Shown here piece after piece: positions 26,102 to 37,116 of a DNA stretch of 64,000 bases. The notes under the pieces are model-generated. The model was not told where the DNA came from, did no database searches, and saw only the letters and a list, made by a program, of their open reading frames with translations. The position numbers were made by a program, and so were the translations under genes. The DNA is from Aotearoamyces nothofagi (taxonomy: Eukaryota; Ascomycota; Leotiomycetes; Leotiales; Tympanidaceae): positions 1 through 64,000 of the forward strand of contig JADDTR010000039.1 in NCBI GenBank assembly GCA_015345905.1, in the 5' to 3' direction. Numbering within the stretch: the first letter of the stretch is position 1; each line of letters begins with the position of its first letter.

Positions 26102-27930
26102 ATGCCTCGACAAAGGTCCAAGAAGTTGTCTGAAGGTCGCAAGGCTGTCGGAAAGCCTGCGCCGCCAAGGCAGGACGGCCACGAGGAAGATGCTAGCGAC
26201 AATGAGAGTGTGGACATGATGGAGAAAGAAGAAGACGAGGACGAGCTTGAGAGATTAGTTTTAGGTGACGCAGCTGGATTCATGGCCCAGCTTGGCCGAG
26301 AGGCAGAAGAAGGTGGCGATGAAGGGGCCTCGGAAGGAGAGAGCGACGGCGCTGAAGCTGCGGACGGAGAAGAGGATCTAGAAGGCATGGATGATTCTGA
26401 GGTACGCATACTTCCATTTGCCAAAAATATACTCTATGCTGATCTGTTCTCTAGCTATTCTTCCTTGATGATGGACCATCTACAGTCGGCGAAAATGCTT
26501 TAATAATACAACCTGATGCAGACGAAGAGGGCGAGAATGCGCCAGCATGGGAAGACAGCGACGACGACCGATTGATGGTTTCACTTGCCGGGAACCCACG
26601 CCTTAGAAAGCTACGAGTAAACGAGGCTGAAGACGTGGTGACGGGCAGAGAATATACAAAGAGGTTGCGAAGACAATTTCAACGTCTTAACCCCGCCCCA
26701 GAATGGGCGCTTGCCTCTGAACGACCTGCAAAGCGTCGCAGGAGATCCTCGGCTTCATCTAGCTCCTCAATCTCTTCAGACGGGATGGATGTTGATGAAG
26801 ATGATTTATCGACTCTCCCTCTTGCACGTTTCCTCCAAGACGCAGGCTCTCTAACAAGCAAATACGGAACTTCCAAACGAACCAAGCTTCGTCCTGAGGT
26901 CATCGATATCCAACGCACACGCGACATCCCTCTAACACAACCCTCGGCTATAACCTCTCTGTCATTCCATCCTCAGCATCCTGTTCTCCTCTCCTCGGGG
27001 CCTGCTTCAACTCTCTACCTTCACCACATCTCACCGACATCTATTCCAACCCCGAATCCGCTCCTGACATCTGTACACATCAAATCTACACCTCTACATA
27101 CCTCTGCCTTCCTTGGTCCAACGGGCGACAAAATCTTCTTCTCTGGACGGCGCCGTTATTTCCACACCTGGGACTTGGAATCAGGCTCGATCCAAAAGGT
27201 CACGCGAGTCTACGGCCAAAAAGAGGAGCAGAAGAGCATGGAGCGCTTCAGACTAAGCCCCTGCGGGCGATATATGGGTTTAGTTGGCTCAGCACGAAAG
27301 GGCGGCGGGATCGTGAATATCCTAGATGCTAGCACAAGCCAATGGATCGCCTCGGCACGGATAGAAAGCCGAGGCGGAATTGCTGATTTCGCCTGGTGGT
27401 CTAACGGCGAGGGTCTGACGATCGCAGGCAAGGGTGGCGAGATTGGAGAGTGGAATCTCGAAAGCCGTTCCTTTGTCGCGCTCTGGAACGATGAGGGTGC
27501 CGTTGGGACGACAATCATCGCCCTCGGTGGGCGGATCAGCGGGCAGACCGCACTAGGCGGCGACCGATGGGTAGTGGTCGGGTCCTCGAGCGGTGTCGTG
27601 AACATCTACGACCGTAGGCCGTGGACCGAGGCCGGAAAGGAGGTTGAGATCCCTTCGCGACCCGAGCCCACGAAGCGCTTTATGCAGCTCACGACTCCAA
27701 CCAGTTGCCTGGAGATCAGTCCGGATGGACAACTACTTGTGTTCGCTAGTCGGTGGAAGGCGGATGCGTTGAGGCTGGTGCATCTGCCCAGCTGTACGGT
27801 GTATAGGAACTGGCCGACGAGTAAGACGCCGTTCGGGCGGGTCAGCGCTGTGGCCTTTGCAAGCGGCAGTGATGTCCTGGCCGTCGGGAACGAGCAGGGA
27901 AAGATTAGGCTGTGGGAGATTAGAGCGTAG
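26102..27930 (+). CDS. UTP18: UTP18, WD-repeat protein of the SSU processome
   Basis: A 591-aa protein from two exons (26102-26401, 26455-27930) with a 53-nt intron. UTP18 is a nucleolar U3 snoRNA-associated factor needed for 18S rRNA processing. The N-terminal third is acidic with basic patches (MPRQRSKKLSEGRK, then an EEDEDELERLVLGD run), followed by the conserved DRLMVSLAGNPRLRKLR and the EYTKRLRRQFQRLNP motif that leads into the propeller. WD-type repeats cover about residues 250-591: AITSLSFHPQHPVLLSSG, FSGRRRYFHTWDLESG, MERFRLSPCGRYMGLVG, IAGKGGEIGEWNLESR and GNEQGKIRLWEIRA at the very end. The start at MPRQRSKK is preferred to an upstream Met 38 codons away because the family begins here. 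No anomaly is seen. Confidence 0.94.
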
Positions 27931-28097
27931 AGGCATTAGATATCAAATACTGTCATGCCAATCCGAGCATATACCTCTTATTACATGTTTTTCTTCAGCT
28001 AAGTGACTCTGACTCTGACTGTCATGACTTGACGTTCTCGATTCTTTGCCGCTGACTGCGATGTATGGCACAACGTTCTATTCATGCAGAAATGCGC

Positions 28098-28283
28098 CGT
28101 CATGGCGTGACAGGTTCATGGACTGCTTGATAATCATAGTTTCCATATCTAGGAGGCACAAAGTACAAAATCCCGTCGTCACGGCGTGACAGATAAGACA
28201 CCAGATGCAACCGCAGTAAATGATAATATCCATCATAGTTGAAAATGACGAAACATTAAATCCTTTCGTCACGAAATGACAGG
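28098..28283. repeat. three spaced GTCAYGGCGTGACAG palindromes
   Basis: Imperfect inverted repeats CGTCATGGCGTGACAGG (28098-28114), CGTCACGGCGTGACAG (28178-28193) and CGTCACGAAATGACAGG (28267-28283) occur at about 80-90 bp intervals. The flanks between them are not obviously similar. They could be protein-binding sites or ends of a decayed small element. Confidence 0.5.
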
Positions 28284-28349
28284 TTCGATGATCCTAGTAG
28301 ATAAGTAATAGAGGCAGATATTATATCAACGAACAATCAGTAACAATCA

Positions 28350-28835
28350 GTAGAGCTTGCTTATTTCTTCTTCTGTCCCAATTCTGTGCTTTTTAGTAAT
28401 GAAAAATAGCTTGCTTTCTGATCTCTATCTGTTATCTATTAAACCACTTTATACAAAATGAAGGTGATTAGGAGCTGTGTTCTCCGGTGTAGAACTGAAT
28501 CCCCAGTAAAGATTTGTAGTAGTTGTAGTACTGATTATAGCAGTAGAGACATATTGGTAGCAAAATAACGATCAATAGCAAAGGTAATATCGACAGTATA
28601 CAGTATAGACAGTAGAGCTCGCTTCGTCCTTCTTGTATCTTAGATTCTAATCCTGTCCTTTCAGCGACTATAAATAGCTCGCGTTCACTCTCTCTGCTCT
28701 CTAGCAAATCCACTTTAGACAAAACGAAGGTGACTAGAAGCTGTGTTCTCCGGTGTAGAAACTGACACTCCAGTTAAGATTTGTAGTAGTTGTAGTACTG
28801 ATTATAGCGGCAGAGACATAGCGGCAGCAAAACGA
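28350..28835. repeat. two tandem, diverged ~260-bp units
   Basis: Segments near 28437-28555 and 28697-28817 match over more than 100 bp (shared words include AGCTGTGTTCTCCGGTGTAG and GATTTGTAGTAGTTGTAG), with scattered substitutions. Preceding stretches (from about 28356 and 28616) also correspond (GCTTGCTT/GCTCGCTT, AATAGCTTG/AATAGCTCG). A third partial motif with GACGTTCGGTAGCA words follows at 28830-28880. No ORF or terminal inverted repeat was found, so it is either a non-autonomous element array or a simple local duplication. Confidence 0.65.
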
Positions 28836-29263
28836 CGTTCGGTGGCAAGACGATCGGTAGCAGGACGACGTTCGGTAGCAAAGTTAAGAACGACGGCAAA
28901 TGTATATAAACGGTAGCGTTCGCTTAATGGCTGTCGCAGAGTTGTAAATGAACGGCCTTGCTTTATAATAGCCGGTATAAACAGCCACATTTGAGACAGT
29001 CCGCCATCGGTATTGGTCTGAAGCTGACTGAAATGTTCATAATGCACAAAGAATATCACAGTAATATAGACCAGCGAGATTGAAAGTGAATAAACGTGAA
29101 TGCATTGCTTTTATTCTTGTATATGCAAACCATTTTGGTATCTCATCCTGATTTAGAGTAGAAGTATAACTAACGCCATATTATGCCTTGACCGAAGCGA
29201 TCATAACGCCCCTTCCAATACCTCCATGCCTCCGCCCATTGTGTTTCTACACATACCTCACTT

Positions 29264-30404
29264 CTAGCGTGGCATGAACTGGGCCTTTAGTGCTAGCAGT
29301 TGCGCTCGCTCAGCAGGAGGCAGCTGATCAATCAATTCCTGAGGCATAGACAACACCTGCTGAATAAGAGCATCGGTATCTGGTTGAGCAGCGGCTGGAG
29401 GAGGAGCTTGCTGTCTAGAAGGCTGGTATTGCTGCGGAGGTGGAGGATACGACAAGCCATGAACTGGGGGGGTACTAATTTGGCTAGGTATTTGCGGTGC
29501 TGGGATTGGAAAGCCTGAAGACGGGAAACCTTGACCTGGAATTGGTGGAGGTATGTATTGGCTTTGCTGTTGTGGGGTCGGAGCTTGAACTGCTGGTGTC
29601 GCTGAGACTGCAGATGCTCCAGTAGCCTGTTCAACAACGGAGCCAAGAGCTTCGGTTGATACCAGCCCCATGAGGAGGAGAGCTTGGAAGATGGCATATG
29701 AGAGCTGAGGTGCTTGACGGAGAAGCTCAGTAGCTTTCGCTTGGTCGGTCGTGACGAGAGATTTCATTTGTGAGAGAACATCGAGGAGTTGCGCAGGAGG
29801 GAGGGTGTTGAGCGTTCGGGAGATGGCATCGGGGCAGGTGAGTCCTGGCGGTAGCTCGACCCCGAGAGGTAAAGGTGGAAGAGTTCCATTTTGAGAGGAC
29901 AGATTCGGTGGTGGAACTGGAACGCCGTTTGTAGGCAATGGAGGGTGTTGGTATCCCGCTGTAGCAGACTGAAGGTGGCGGGTTAGTACAGTATTCCCCA
30001 AGAGCCGATCTCGAAACTTCACTTACTGCTTCGTCTTCTGCGCCATCATTTGAAAAATCGACTCGGAGTTTCCTGTTCATGATCTCAAAATCGTTCAAAT
30101 TTCTCACTGCTGATGCCGCCGAATCTAGATGCCCACGTTGTTAGTTGCGATCAGAAGATGAAGCGCATTTGACTGACCAGCATCTGGATACTCTGCGAAG
30201 CCAAATCCTTTTGGGCGCCCCGTCTCACGATCGTAAACTAATCGGAAAGACAACACCTTGCCAGCACTGCTGAAAATATCTGTAATCTGCTCTTCGGTAA
30301 GACCTGTGGGTGACGTGTGAGCTTGAGGTCGCGTGCATGGAGTGGAGATGCGAACCGTAAGGGATATTGCCGACGAATACGGACTTAGAAGGAAGCTTCG
30401 ACAT
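29264..30404 (-). CDS. RNA15: cleavage stimulation factor CstF-64 / RNA15 homologue
   Basis: Four exons (30356-30404, 30178-30303, 30027-30124, 29264-29968) give 325 aa. The protein binds the GU/U-rich element of pre-mRNA and helps the 3'-end cleavage and polyadenylation complex. Residues about 7-85 form one RRM with RNP2 VFVGNIPYG and RNP1 KGFGFAEY, followed by LRVDFSND. The hinge region lies at about 150-210 ([20 protein letters not shown], then [19 protein letters not shown]), and a Pro/Gln-rich spacer follows. The last ~45 residues form the C-terminal three-helix domain ([20 protein letters not shown]) that contacts Pcf11-type partners. Introns are 52, 53 and 58 nt. The start MSKLPSKS sits directly before the RRM, as in relatives. 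The promoter is shared divergently with PHB2 (441 bp). Confidence 0.94.
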
Positions 30405-30845
30405 CGTGATGCTTGTGATTGTACACAGTCCAGTTGGCCTTCAAGTGGGAAACTTAGACAGTTGCACAAAACAATAAAACCGGGCTTCACAGCTTGGCAA
30501 TGGTTCTGCGGAATGCGCGATACTCAAATCTTCACTTTCACCCTCAAGATGCAAAGCCGAGATGTGATACGTATTTCAGTGTTTCTGCTATAGAAGACCT
30601 GGTCTGTCCAAATATCATGCGCAAATCACCGTCTGCCTCTTGTTGCTTGATGATCTTCTTCCTGGCTCTAAATTTTTGAATCCGCGATATAGCGCTTGCG
30701 GGCGGCAATCGTCGTCGTTGCGAATTTAGCCGCCAAATACACTAGCCGAATGATGTGTGAGCTTCTCCAGAAATTCTGAGCCTCCCAAAGCATTCCCCAG
30801 CTTTCTACGAATATCCTCAATCATCTATCTCAGACTTCCCTAAAG
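30405..30845. promoter_or_regulatory. divergent promoter between CstF-64 and PHB2
   Basis: A 441-bp spacer between two start codons. A CT-rich run just upstream of the PHB2 ATG (about 30765-30840) is a typical fungal transcription-start context. No specific operator is recognised. Confidence 0.4.
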
Positions 30846-31929
30846 ATGTCTGTTCCTCCGAATGCCCGAGAAGCATGGTCCCAGCTTACCAGGATGGCTC
30901 AACAAGCTCAGAAGAGAGGCGGAGCGCCCGGCGGACCAAAAGGATTAGGCGCTGGACTTGGAGGTCTGATCTTATTAGGAGGAGCTATTGCCATTGGAAA
31001 TAATGCCTTGTTCAATGTTGATGGTGGTCACCGAGCTATCAAATATACGAGAATTGGCGGTGTTAAGCAGGAAATCTACAATGAAGGTTCGTTTCGATAA
31101 CTTAAGATGCTCTACAGTGGATATCCGTTCAAGGTACTGACATTCACGCTTTCTACAGGCACTCACATCAAGATCCCATGGTTCGAAACCCCGATAGATT
31201 ACGACGTTCGAGCGAAGCCACGTAACGTTGCCTCTTTGACAGGCACCAAGGATCTTCAGATGGTCAACATTACATGTCGTGTCCTATCAAGACCGAGAGT
31301 CGAAGCTCTTCCTCAAATCTACCGAACATTGGGCACTGATTATGATGAGCGAGTCCTTCCTTCAATTGTTAACGAGGTTCTGAAGAGCGTGGTGGCACAG
31401 TTCAATGCAAGCCAATTGATTACTCAGAGAGAGAATGTGGCAAGATTGGTCAGAGAGAACCTAGCAAAGCGTGCTTCCAGATTCAATATTGTTCTAGACG
31501 ATGTTTCTCTTACTGTAAGTTTTACTGAAACCCCAAAACATTGGAGGATTAAATCGATGAGCTGGAGACATTAGACTAAGAGCTGATGAATGATTGCAGC
31601 ACCTCGCTTTCTCGCCGGAATTCACAGCAGCTGTTGAGGCCAAGCAAGTAGCTCAGCAAGAGGCACAGCGAGCAGCCTTTGTCGTGGACAAGGCCCGTCA
31701 AGAGAAGCAAGCAATGGTTGTCCGTGCACAGGGTGAGGCACGTTCTGCGGAGTTGATCGGTGAAGCCATCAAGAAGAGTAGATCATATGTCGACTTGAAG
31801 AGAATCGAGAACGCGAGAGCGATTGCACAAATCTTACAAGAGGCTGGTGGAAAGAATAAGCTATTCTTGGACTCGGAAGGATTGGGCCTGAACGTGGTCG
31901 AGAGCTACGAGGACAAGACTAAAAAGTAA
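30846..31929 (+). CDS. PHB2: prohibitin-2
   Basis: Three exons (30846-31086, 31159-31514, 31600-31929) give a 308-aa prohibitin-2, which forms a ring complex with PHB1 in the inner mitochondrial membrane. That complex acts as a scaffold and chaperone and restrains the m-AAA protease. A Gly-rich N-terminal segment ends in one membrane span ([19 protein letters not shown]). The PHB/SPFH domain starts at [18 protein letters not shown] and includes [17 protein letters not shown] and [22 protein letters not shown]-terminal coiled coil covers about 190-260 ([20 protein letters not shown]). The intron after YNEG and the one before HLAFSPEF both restore the family sequence. Length matches orthologues. 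The gene is convergent with the next one, 138 bp away. Confidence 0.96.
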
Positions 31930-32067
31930 TCATGGGATAGGGAAGGAAAAGGACTCTCTACTGTATTCTGAGCGTGTAGTTTTATATGTATTAAAACAAC
32001 TAACTGCTCTGGCCCGAATAATGGACATGTGATGCCAGTTCTACCGTGTTTCTGTCTTCATTTGTTG

Positions 32068-33210
32068 TTACCAGTCTGGTATTAGCTCGTTACTCTCCAC
32101 ACTACTCGCATCCACAACCTTCTTTGCCGTCTCCACGCCAGCAATAGGTAGCGTATCAACACCATTCTTCCCTAACCCGATTGCACCCAACTTGGGATCC
32201 AGCAGTCCCACCTGGACCAAGACGCTTGCTTGATCCCAATATAAGTGTTCATGATACAGTTTCCCACCCCTGATACAAACCACTCCCACCAGCGCAATCT
32301 CCACCTTCCTATTGGTCGGCGGGACGCCCGGCAACATCCATGGTATGTCACAAGTATGTGTGAAGCTGATGAGCATCTCATCCACAATCCGATCCGAGCC
32401 TATGGTCCGGGAGAGCAGCTTTGTAGTCATTGAGGCGGGGTTGCAGGGAATAAAGAAATCCCTGTAGAAGCGTAATAGCTCCTTGGCTCCGATCCCACCG
32501 GTTAGAGTTGGGATGTGATTTACGTATGGTTGGGGAATCATCGTTTCTAGCGTTGCAGCTGCATCTTTGGCTATGAATTCAACTAATGTGCCGTTAAGCA
32601 TAGGTAGTAGATTAGGGAGGCAGGGTACCTACGAGCAAGGTGTTCTTCCCAGACTGTCTCGAGATCAACCTCGATACCAAAGCCTTTTCTAATACAATCT
32701 AGAGACCGAGACCATGCTATACTAGAAGCGATCTTTTCATAGCAGCCACTACCCCGCTCAGCAAATCCTGGGGTTGTGGAGGCATATCTATAGCTAGGAT
32801 ATTTCGGCGCAAAAAGTTGACTGTCGGCAAGATGCACCTGTACCCTCAACCCGAGCGGCGGCATGGATCCTGGGTCCGGTAAAGAGGACGGATAGAAGGC
32901 TATCAAGGCGCATAGTTTGGGTATGGGATCAAAAAACACTTGGCGCAGGATGATGCTGGCTGCATCCCCGTATGCTATCTGCGTACTATAAGTTGGATAT
33001 GGATGGATGGAAGTGAGAGAGAGAACTTACGATTGCATAGCTCTCATTGTCTTCGAGTGTGTCACCCACGCTTTCGATGGAGCGGATGGAAGACCGAGAG
33101 CCATCTAGGACAGGCTCGAATCGCACGGAGTAACCTTCTTCGCGCCAGTGGGAGATGGCTACTGGGTCGAAGGTTTCAGAACTCGCGGCAATGAGGAGAC
33201 AGGGTCCCAT
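32068..33210 (-). CDS. DLH-like / SnoaL-like two-domain protein
   Basis: Three exons (33031-33210, 32633-32978, 32068-32582) give 346 aa. The first ~190 residues resemble the dienelactone-hydrolase fold (MGPCLLIAASSETFD, IIAYGDAAS, then KLCALIAFYPSSLPDP). The second half is an NTF2/SnoaL-like domain (AAATLETMIPQPYVNHIPTL, RTIGSDRIVDEMLISFTHT, YHEHLYWDQASVLVQVGLLD). This pairing is common in ascomycetes and often labelled carboxymethylenebutenolidase. The GxCxG nucleophile motif of true DLH enzymes is not visible: the equivalent site reads AYGDAA. A catalytic role through that Cys is therefore unlikely. Both 50-52 nt introns were set so that the family junctions YAI-IAYGD and HLA-LEF are kept. 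The substrate is unknown. Confidence 0.8.
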
Positions 33211-33788
33211 TTTCAAGGAGGATAGGATAGGGATGTTAAAACTGAAATAAGTATATTAGTTATTGCTATAAGGGATATGTCAAGTGAAACGCATTGAGAA
33301 ATGGGACGATGCCGGAACTGCAAAGCGTTGCTACTAGAGAGGTAAATAAATGAAAAGAACTACTCAGACAACGGATTTAGCGAAAGTAACTATTAGTTTT
33401 CGAAGTCGTATGGAAATAACCTACCTACCTTCTCCTTAGAATGCGAATGAAGCTGTTAGATAATTTCGTCGAGACAATAAGATCTACTAAGTACTGCTTG
33501 TAATCAAACCTGAGGTAACCAAGACTTCCTCTTAGATACCGCTGAGCTTTTACTTGTGAGCGTATGAGCTTAAGTTGCTATATTACTGCAACAGCGCAAA
33601 GCATAATTGAAAACTATTATCCGGACTGATGAGAGCTCTTGGTGTTGCAAGCCTTTTCACAACTCAGAAATGCTCGGTATCATGATGTCGTTGATCGAGC
33701 CTGAATGCCATGGTATGATTGGTAGGGAAATCGTCGAGCGGAGCGGGAATTCGGTGATTCCTAGTGCGTCACGGCGGAACATCCGGCG
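33211..33788. other. intergenic
   Basis: Upstream of the DLH/SnoaL-like gene. AT-rich to about 33600, then a coding-like stretch (33607-33792, plus) that abuts the next frame. No element is recognised. Confidence 0.35.
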
Positions 33789-34163
33789 ATGATGAAGTAT
33801 CGGATCAACATGCCGCCGAGAGCCGAGATGGATCGATGGGAGGCCGTGCACGAGGCTCTATCACTGAAGACGAAGCGCAAGAATCGCATCACTGAACTTC
33901 GCCGTCTTCATTGTACAGCAGTAGCCGCCGATCCTGCTCTGAACGTCGTCCTCGTTAGTACCGACGGAAGCTGTATTCGAATCCTAGCTGAAGATTCCCA
34001 TCTGACAAACGAAGAGACCTACAAACAGTTCCGTCCGCAACAGCTACTTGAAGTCTTTAGGGTCGAGCACGAATACTACATTGCAGAGATAGCCAGCCTA
34101 GATTTTGATACATACAAGGAGGAAGGACGACGCAAGAAGGAAAAGGAACATCTTGAATTTTAA
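33789..34163 (+). CDS. hypothetical small protein, possibly a gene remnant
   Basis: A 124-aa frame rich in charged residues, with a central segment CTAVAADPALNVVLVSTDGS and a Lys/Arg/Glu-rich end. The same frame stays open again directly after the stop at 34161-34163, up to 34335, with similar composition (SFSPDLLSVDLGSGPYQEGL). Just upstream, another frame (33607-33792) overlaps its start by a few bases. The pattern suggests either a multi-part gene whose splicing I cannot see or a decayed gene. No family is recognised and no function is offered. Confidence 0.35.
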   Translation: MMKYRINMPPRAEMDRWEAVHEALSLKTKRKNRITELRRLHCTAVAADPALNVVLVSTDGSCIRILAEDSHLTNEETYKQFRPQQLLEVFRVEHEYYIAEIASLDFDTYKEEGRRKKEKEHLEF

Positions 34164-34409
34164 GGAAAGTCTAGACATTTCGACGGGAGCTTTTCGCCGG
34201 ACTTGTTGAGCGTAGACTTAGGTAGTGGTCCATACCAAGAAGGCCTTACGGATTACCTTATAACTGCAACTCTGCCCGGCACACTCGAAGAACCCGAGGA
34301 ACCTGATATTCCCGCTGAGATAGTTCCGGCATAGGTGCATATTTTCGATCGGTTATCAACTTTCTAAGCAGAACCTTTTCTTACCCTCGACTAGATCTAA
34401 GCAGCCAAG

Positions 34410-34855
34410 ATGCTAATCAAGTAAGTTCTTCCTATGGGATTACTACAACTCTGGCATCTCGCCATCTTTGCTTCTTATTAGTCTATCGTAAGCTGAGCTA
34501 ACAACTATAGGGTCCGCACCCTGACCGGAAAGGAGATTGAGCTGGATATTGAGGCTGACTACAAGGCAAATAGCCCAGAGCTTATTTTCAGCGTGGCACG
34601 CGGCTAACTATCTTATAGGTCTCGCAAATCAAGGAAAGGGTAGAGGAAAAGGAGGGCATACCGCCCGTTCAGCAGCGTTTGATCTTTGGCGGCAAGCAGA
34701 TGTATGTACTCTTTTGTCCTGATATCGTCACGTTACCCCATACCCGAGTTCGGACTAACACCGCTACCAGGGCCGATGATAAGACAGCCACGGAATATCA
34801 CCTTGAGGGTGGCGCGACACTCCATCTTGTTCTTGCCCTGCGTGGTGGCAACTAA
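34410..34855 (+). CDS. RUB1: NEDD8 / RUB1 ubiquitin-like modifier
   Basis: Four exons (34410-34420, 34511-34565, 34619-34701, 34771-34855) encode 77 aa beginning [20 protein letters not shown] and ending [14 protein letters not shown]8 is activated by ULA1-UBA3, carried by UBC12 and attached to cullins to activate CRL ubiquitin ligases. The terminal Gly-Gly is followed by a single Asn, which must be removed by a YUH1-type hydrolase before use. The fold-defining positions of ubiquitin are kept ([15 protein letters not shown]). Intron 2 (34566-34618) starts with GC in the context AAG|GCAAAT and ends CTTATAG, so it is a GC-AG intron; the frame requires it. The first exon is only 11 nt. The gene lies next to elongin A, itself a partner of cullin-type ligases, but no co-regulation is implied. 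Confidence 0.95.
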
Positions 34856-35318
34856 CTGCTGTCTCTTGTCTACCCTGTCTTTTCATCAAGCCATACCTTC
34901 CCCGGCACTTGACGCAAGCGAAACACTACGGTGTTCCCTGCATTGGTGGCAGGCCGTAGCATGGCAGACTCCAAAACCCCTTTCCTTTCTCTGGAGGCAT
35001 AGTGAACATCTGGAGTTCAAGCGCACGCATGCATAGATCATGATTATGGAAATGACATGTGCTTTCGTTGTCTTCACTTGGCACGTAAAATAGAATACAG
35101 CTAGGAACAAATTCACGACACGCCCATAAGGGATCCAATGTCCCTACTTCCAAGGCATGACTTGTTGGGTGCGATCTTGTGATTTTCGCAGCTATTCTAA
35201 TCTAGCTGTAATATATGCCTGGTATGACGTCTAGCACCAGAACGCCAATTCATCAAAAATACCACCGTAAGTAACGCCATCGCTTTGAAATGATCCAAAC
35301 CCCGATATGAATCCGTGA
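34856..35318. other. convergent intergenic spacer
   Basis: 3' regions of NEDD8 and elongin A. A 73-bp spaced TATTCTA-like AT-rich stretch is present, but nothing functional can be named. The open frames across it are short and lack family signals. Confidence 0.35.
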
Positions 35319-36705
35319 TTACCCCACTCGCTGCTTCTTAGTCGCCCGTCTATTGAAGATATCGACCTCCGGCCGCTTTCTCGGGCGCATCATAGGCTTT
35401 TGAGATGACGTCGTGGATATAGGATTAGCAGTGCGACTAGGACTCGGGCTCCGCTGTGCGGGCGGAGAATGGATGGGCGGGGGTGCCGGTGAGGAAGCTG
35501 CTTGAGATGGTGCGTGGGGTATTTGACTTGGCCGAGGTTTTGGCTTGGAGATGATCGAGGAGATAAGATCGGAAGGCTTGGTTGCTGCCGAAAACGTAGA
35601 CAGCCCTTGTCGTGCTGTCGCTGGCTTGGGAACCGACGGGCGGTGGATGCTTGAGTCGGGGATATGCGGGCGGCTCTCAGGGCGGGAAAGGACTATCGCT
35701 GGTGGTGATGGGTTTTGACTGGCTCGAAATTCCTCAAAGAGACCTTCGATATCATCATCATCTGGGCCGTCGTCATCCTCTTCATCAGAGCTGGTTCCTA
35801 CTACCATCTCTTTCGCTACGCCTGCGCTATCTCGCTTCTGTCCAGCGTTCATTTTAATGGCGCGGAGTTTTCGCTCTCGCTCTTCCATGGAAATCCCAGA
35901 GCTGGAGCTCGGATGGTCGCTGGTCCCGGAAGATTGTCTTCTTCTAGAGAATATCTTTATCGCGGGCTCCGCAGCTTTTCTGTACTCGTTGACCATCCGT
36001 TCAGGCGCATGAAGTATAGTAGAGTTCTTTGATGAAAGTGCATGTGACGGCGAAAATAACTTATTCCTCGCGCTGAGCTCCTTTGCTTCTCTTCTTGCTC
36101 GGGTAAGCACACTCTTGCCATCCGTCATCTTCGTCTTTGACCCGGACGACCACGTTAATGATGACGGCATTTGTCTAGTGAAGCCCTTATTCCGGGCACC
36201 TGCAAGCGGGACCCCTCCATCATTTGCCATCATTCTTGGATCCTTCGGTATCTTTGGCAAGTGCTTCACATCTATAACCTTACTGACATGAGTTTCTTTC
36301 TCTTTTTTAAGGCCCATCATCGCCTCCCGAAGTGTTTCATGATCCCGCTGGATCTCCTCGTTTTGCTCTTTCTTGTACTTGTGATATACCTGATACCATT
36401 TCTTTGGATTTTTGGGAACATAGTTCTTGGACTTCCAATTGGGTATGTCGCGAGCAATAAAGTCTTTCCAGAGCTCAGCATCTTCACCACATATTTGAGG
36501 AGAGGCAATCTCTATTTGGTGGAGTTGTTCTGGACTTGTTACACGCTTTAGAACAGTTCGGATCTTCCAGTACTCGAAATCGCCCACATCAGTGAGATCT
36601 AGCAGTATTAGGATCTGTGCTGCAATTTGTAGGGCATGATTACTCACTTCTCGCATTCTTGATGCATGCTTTTGTAGATAGACTAACCAGGGAGGGAGCT
36701 GGCAT
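35319..36705 (-). CDS. ELA1: elongin A (RNA polymerase II elongation factor SIII subunit A)
   Basis: Two exons (36648-36705 and 35319-36598) give 445 aa. The first exon codes MPAPSLVSLSTKACIKNAR, the normal fungal elongin-A start (a BC-box-like helix that binds elongin C). After a 49-nt intron it continues LTDVGDFEYWKIRTVLKRV, then the conserved block PEQLHQIEIASPQICGED and ARDIPNWKSKNY of the Elongin_A domain. The remaining C-terminal part is low-complexity: acidic (DEEDDDGPDDDDIEGLFEEF) then Pro/Ser-rich, ending in the basic RKRPEVDIFNRRATKKQRVG. The unspliced frame runs upstream to 36947 but lacks the BC-box sequence, so the spliced start is preferred. The product acts in transcription elongation and in a cullin ligase that degrades stalled Pol II. 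Confidence 0.88.
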
Positions 36706-37116
36706 GTTGGCAATGCGATACGTTCTGTCTCGGGTGCAGCTTTGTAAACTTGGACGAGATGCCGACGGCTGACGGCAGGCTGAGGAACGCGTTGCGGGTG
36801 AATTGGTGCGGTAGATGAGCTTGGAGAGTTTGGCAAGAAGCTCATATGATATTGGGGCAAATTGAAAGAACCGTCGCCATCTGAAATTTGCAAACAAGAA
36901 GAAAAGAGCAAAGAAGTTCGTTGGTGGTAACTTTCATAAAGAAACATGTCCTTCGGTCGGGAAGGCTGTCTTTTGAGCTCACCTTTCTTTGCGCTAGTGC
37001 GAGCCTCGCCTCGTGAAGGCTTCTAATTCGTGGCAGCTCGATCTAACTAGAGATCTCAACTCCATTCTCAAGAATTGAGACAACAGACAAGCCCACATCA
37101 TCTACAAGCACCAACA
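36706..37116. promoter_or_regulatory. divergent promoter of ELA1 and THOC7
   Basis: About 410 bp between two start codons. A long open frame on the minus strand (to 36947) crosses most of it but has no family support. No specific motif can be assigned. Confidence 0.35.

Larger units (their letters stand above)
27931..29263. other. convergent intergenic region with two repeat sets
   Basis: Between the UTP18 and CstF-64 stop codons. It contains three imperfect palindromes of GTCA-N5-TGAC type at 28098-28283 and two diverged direct copies of a roughly 260-bp unit (see separate entries). No coding signal is supported: the 28468-28722 and 28802-29059 minus frames lie within the repeats. Confidence 0.6.

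Noticed and set aside
36706-36947. Upstream extension of elongin A to a 542-aa unspliced protein
   Set aside because: It lacks the BC-box start seen in the family, while a spliced 58-nt first exon supplies it exactly.
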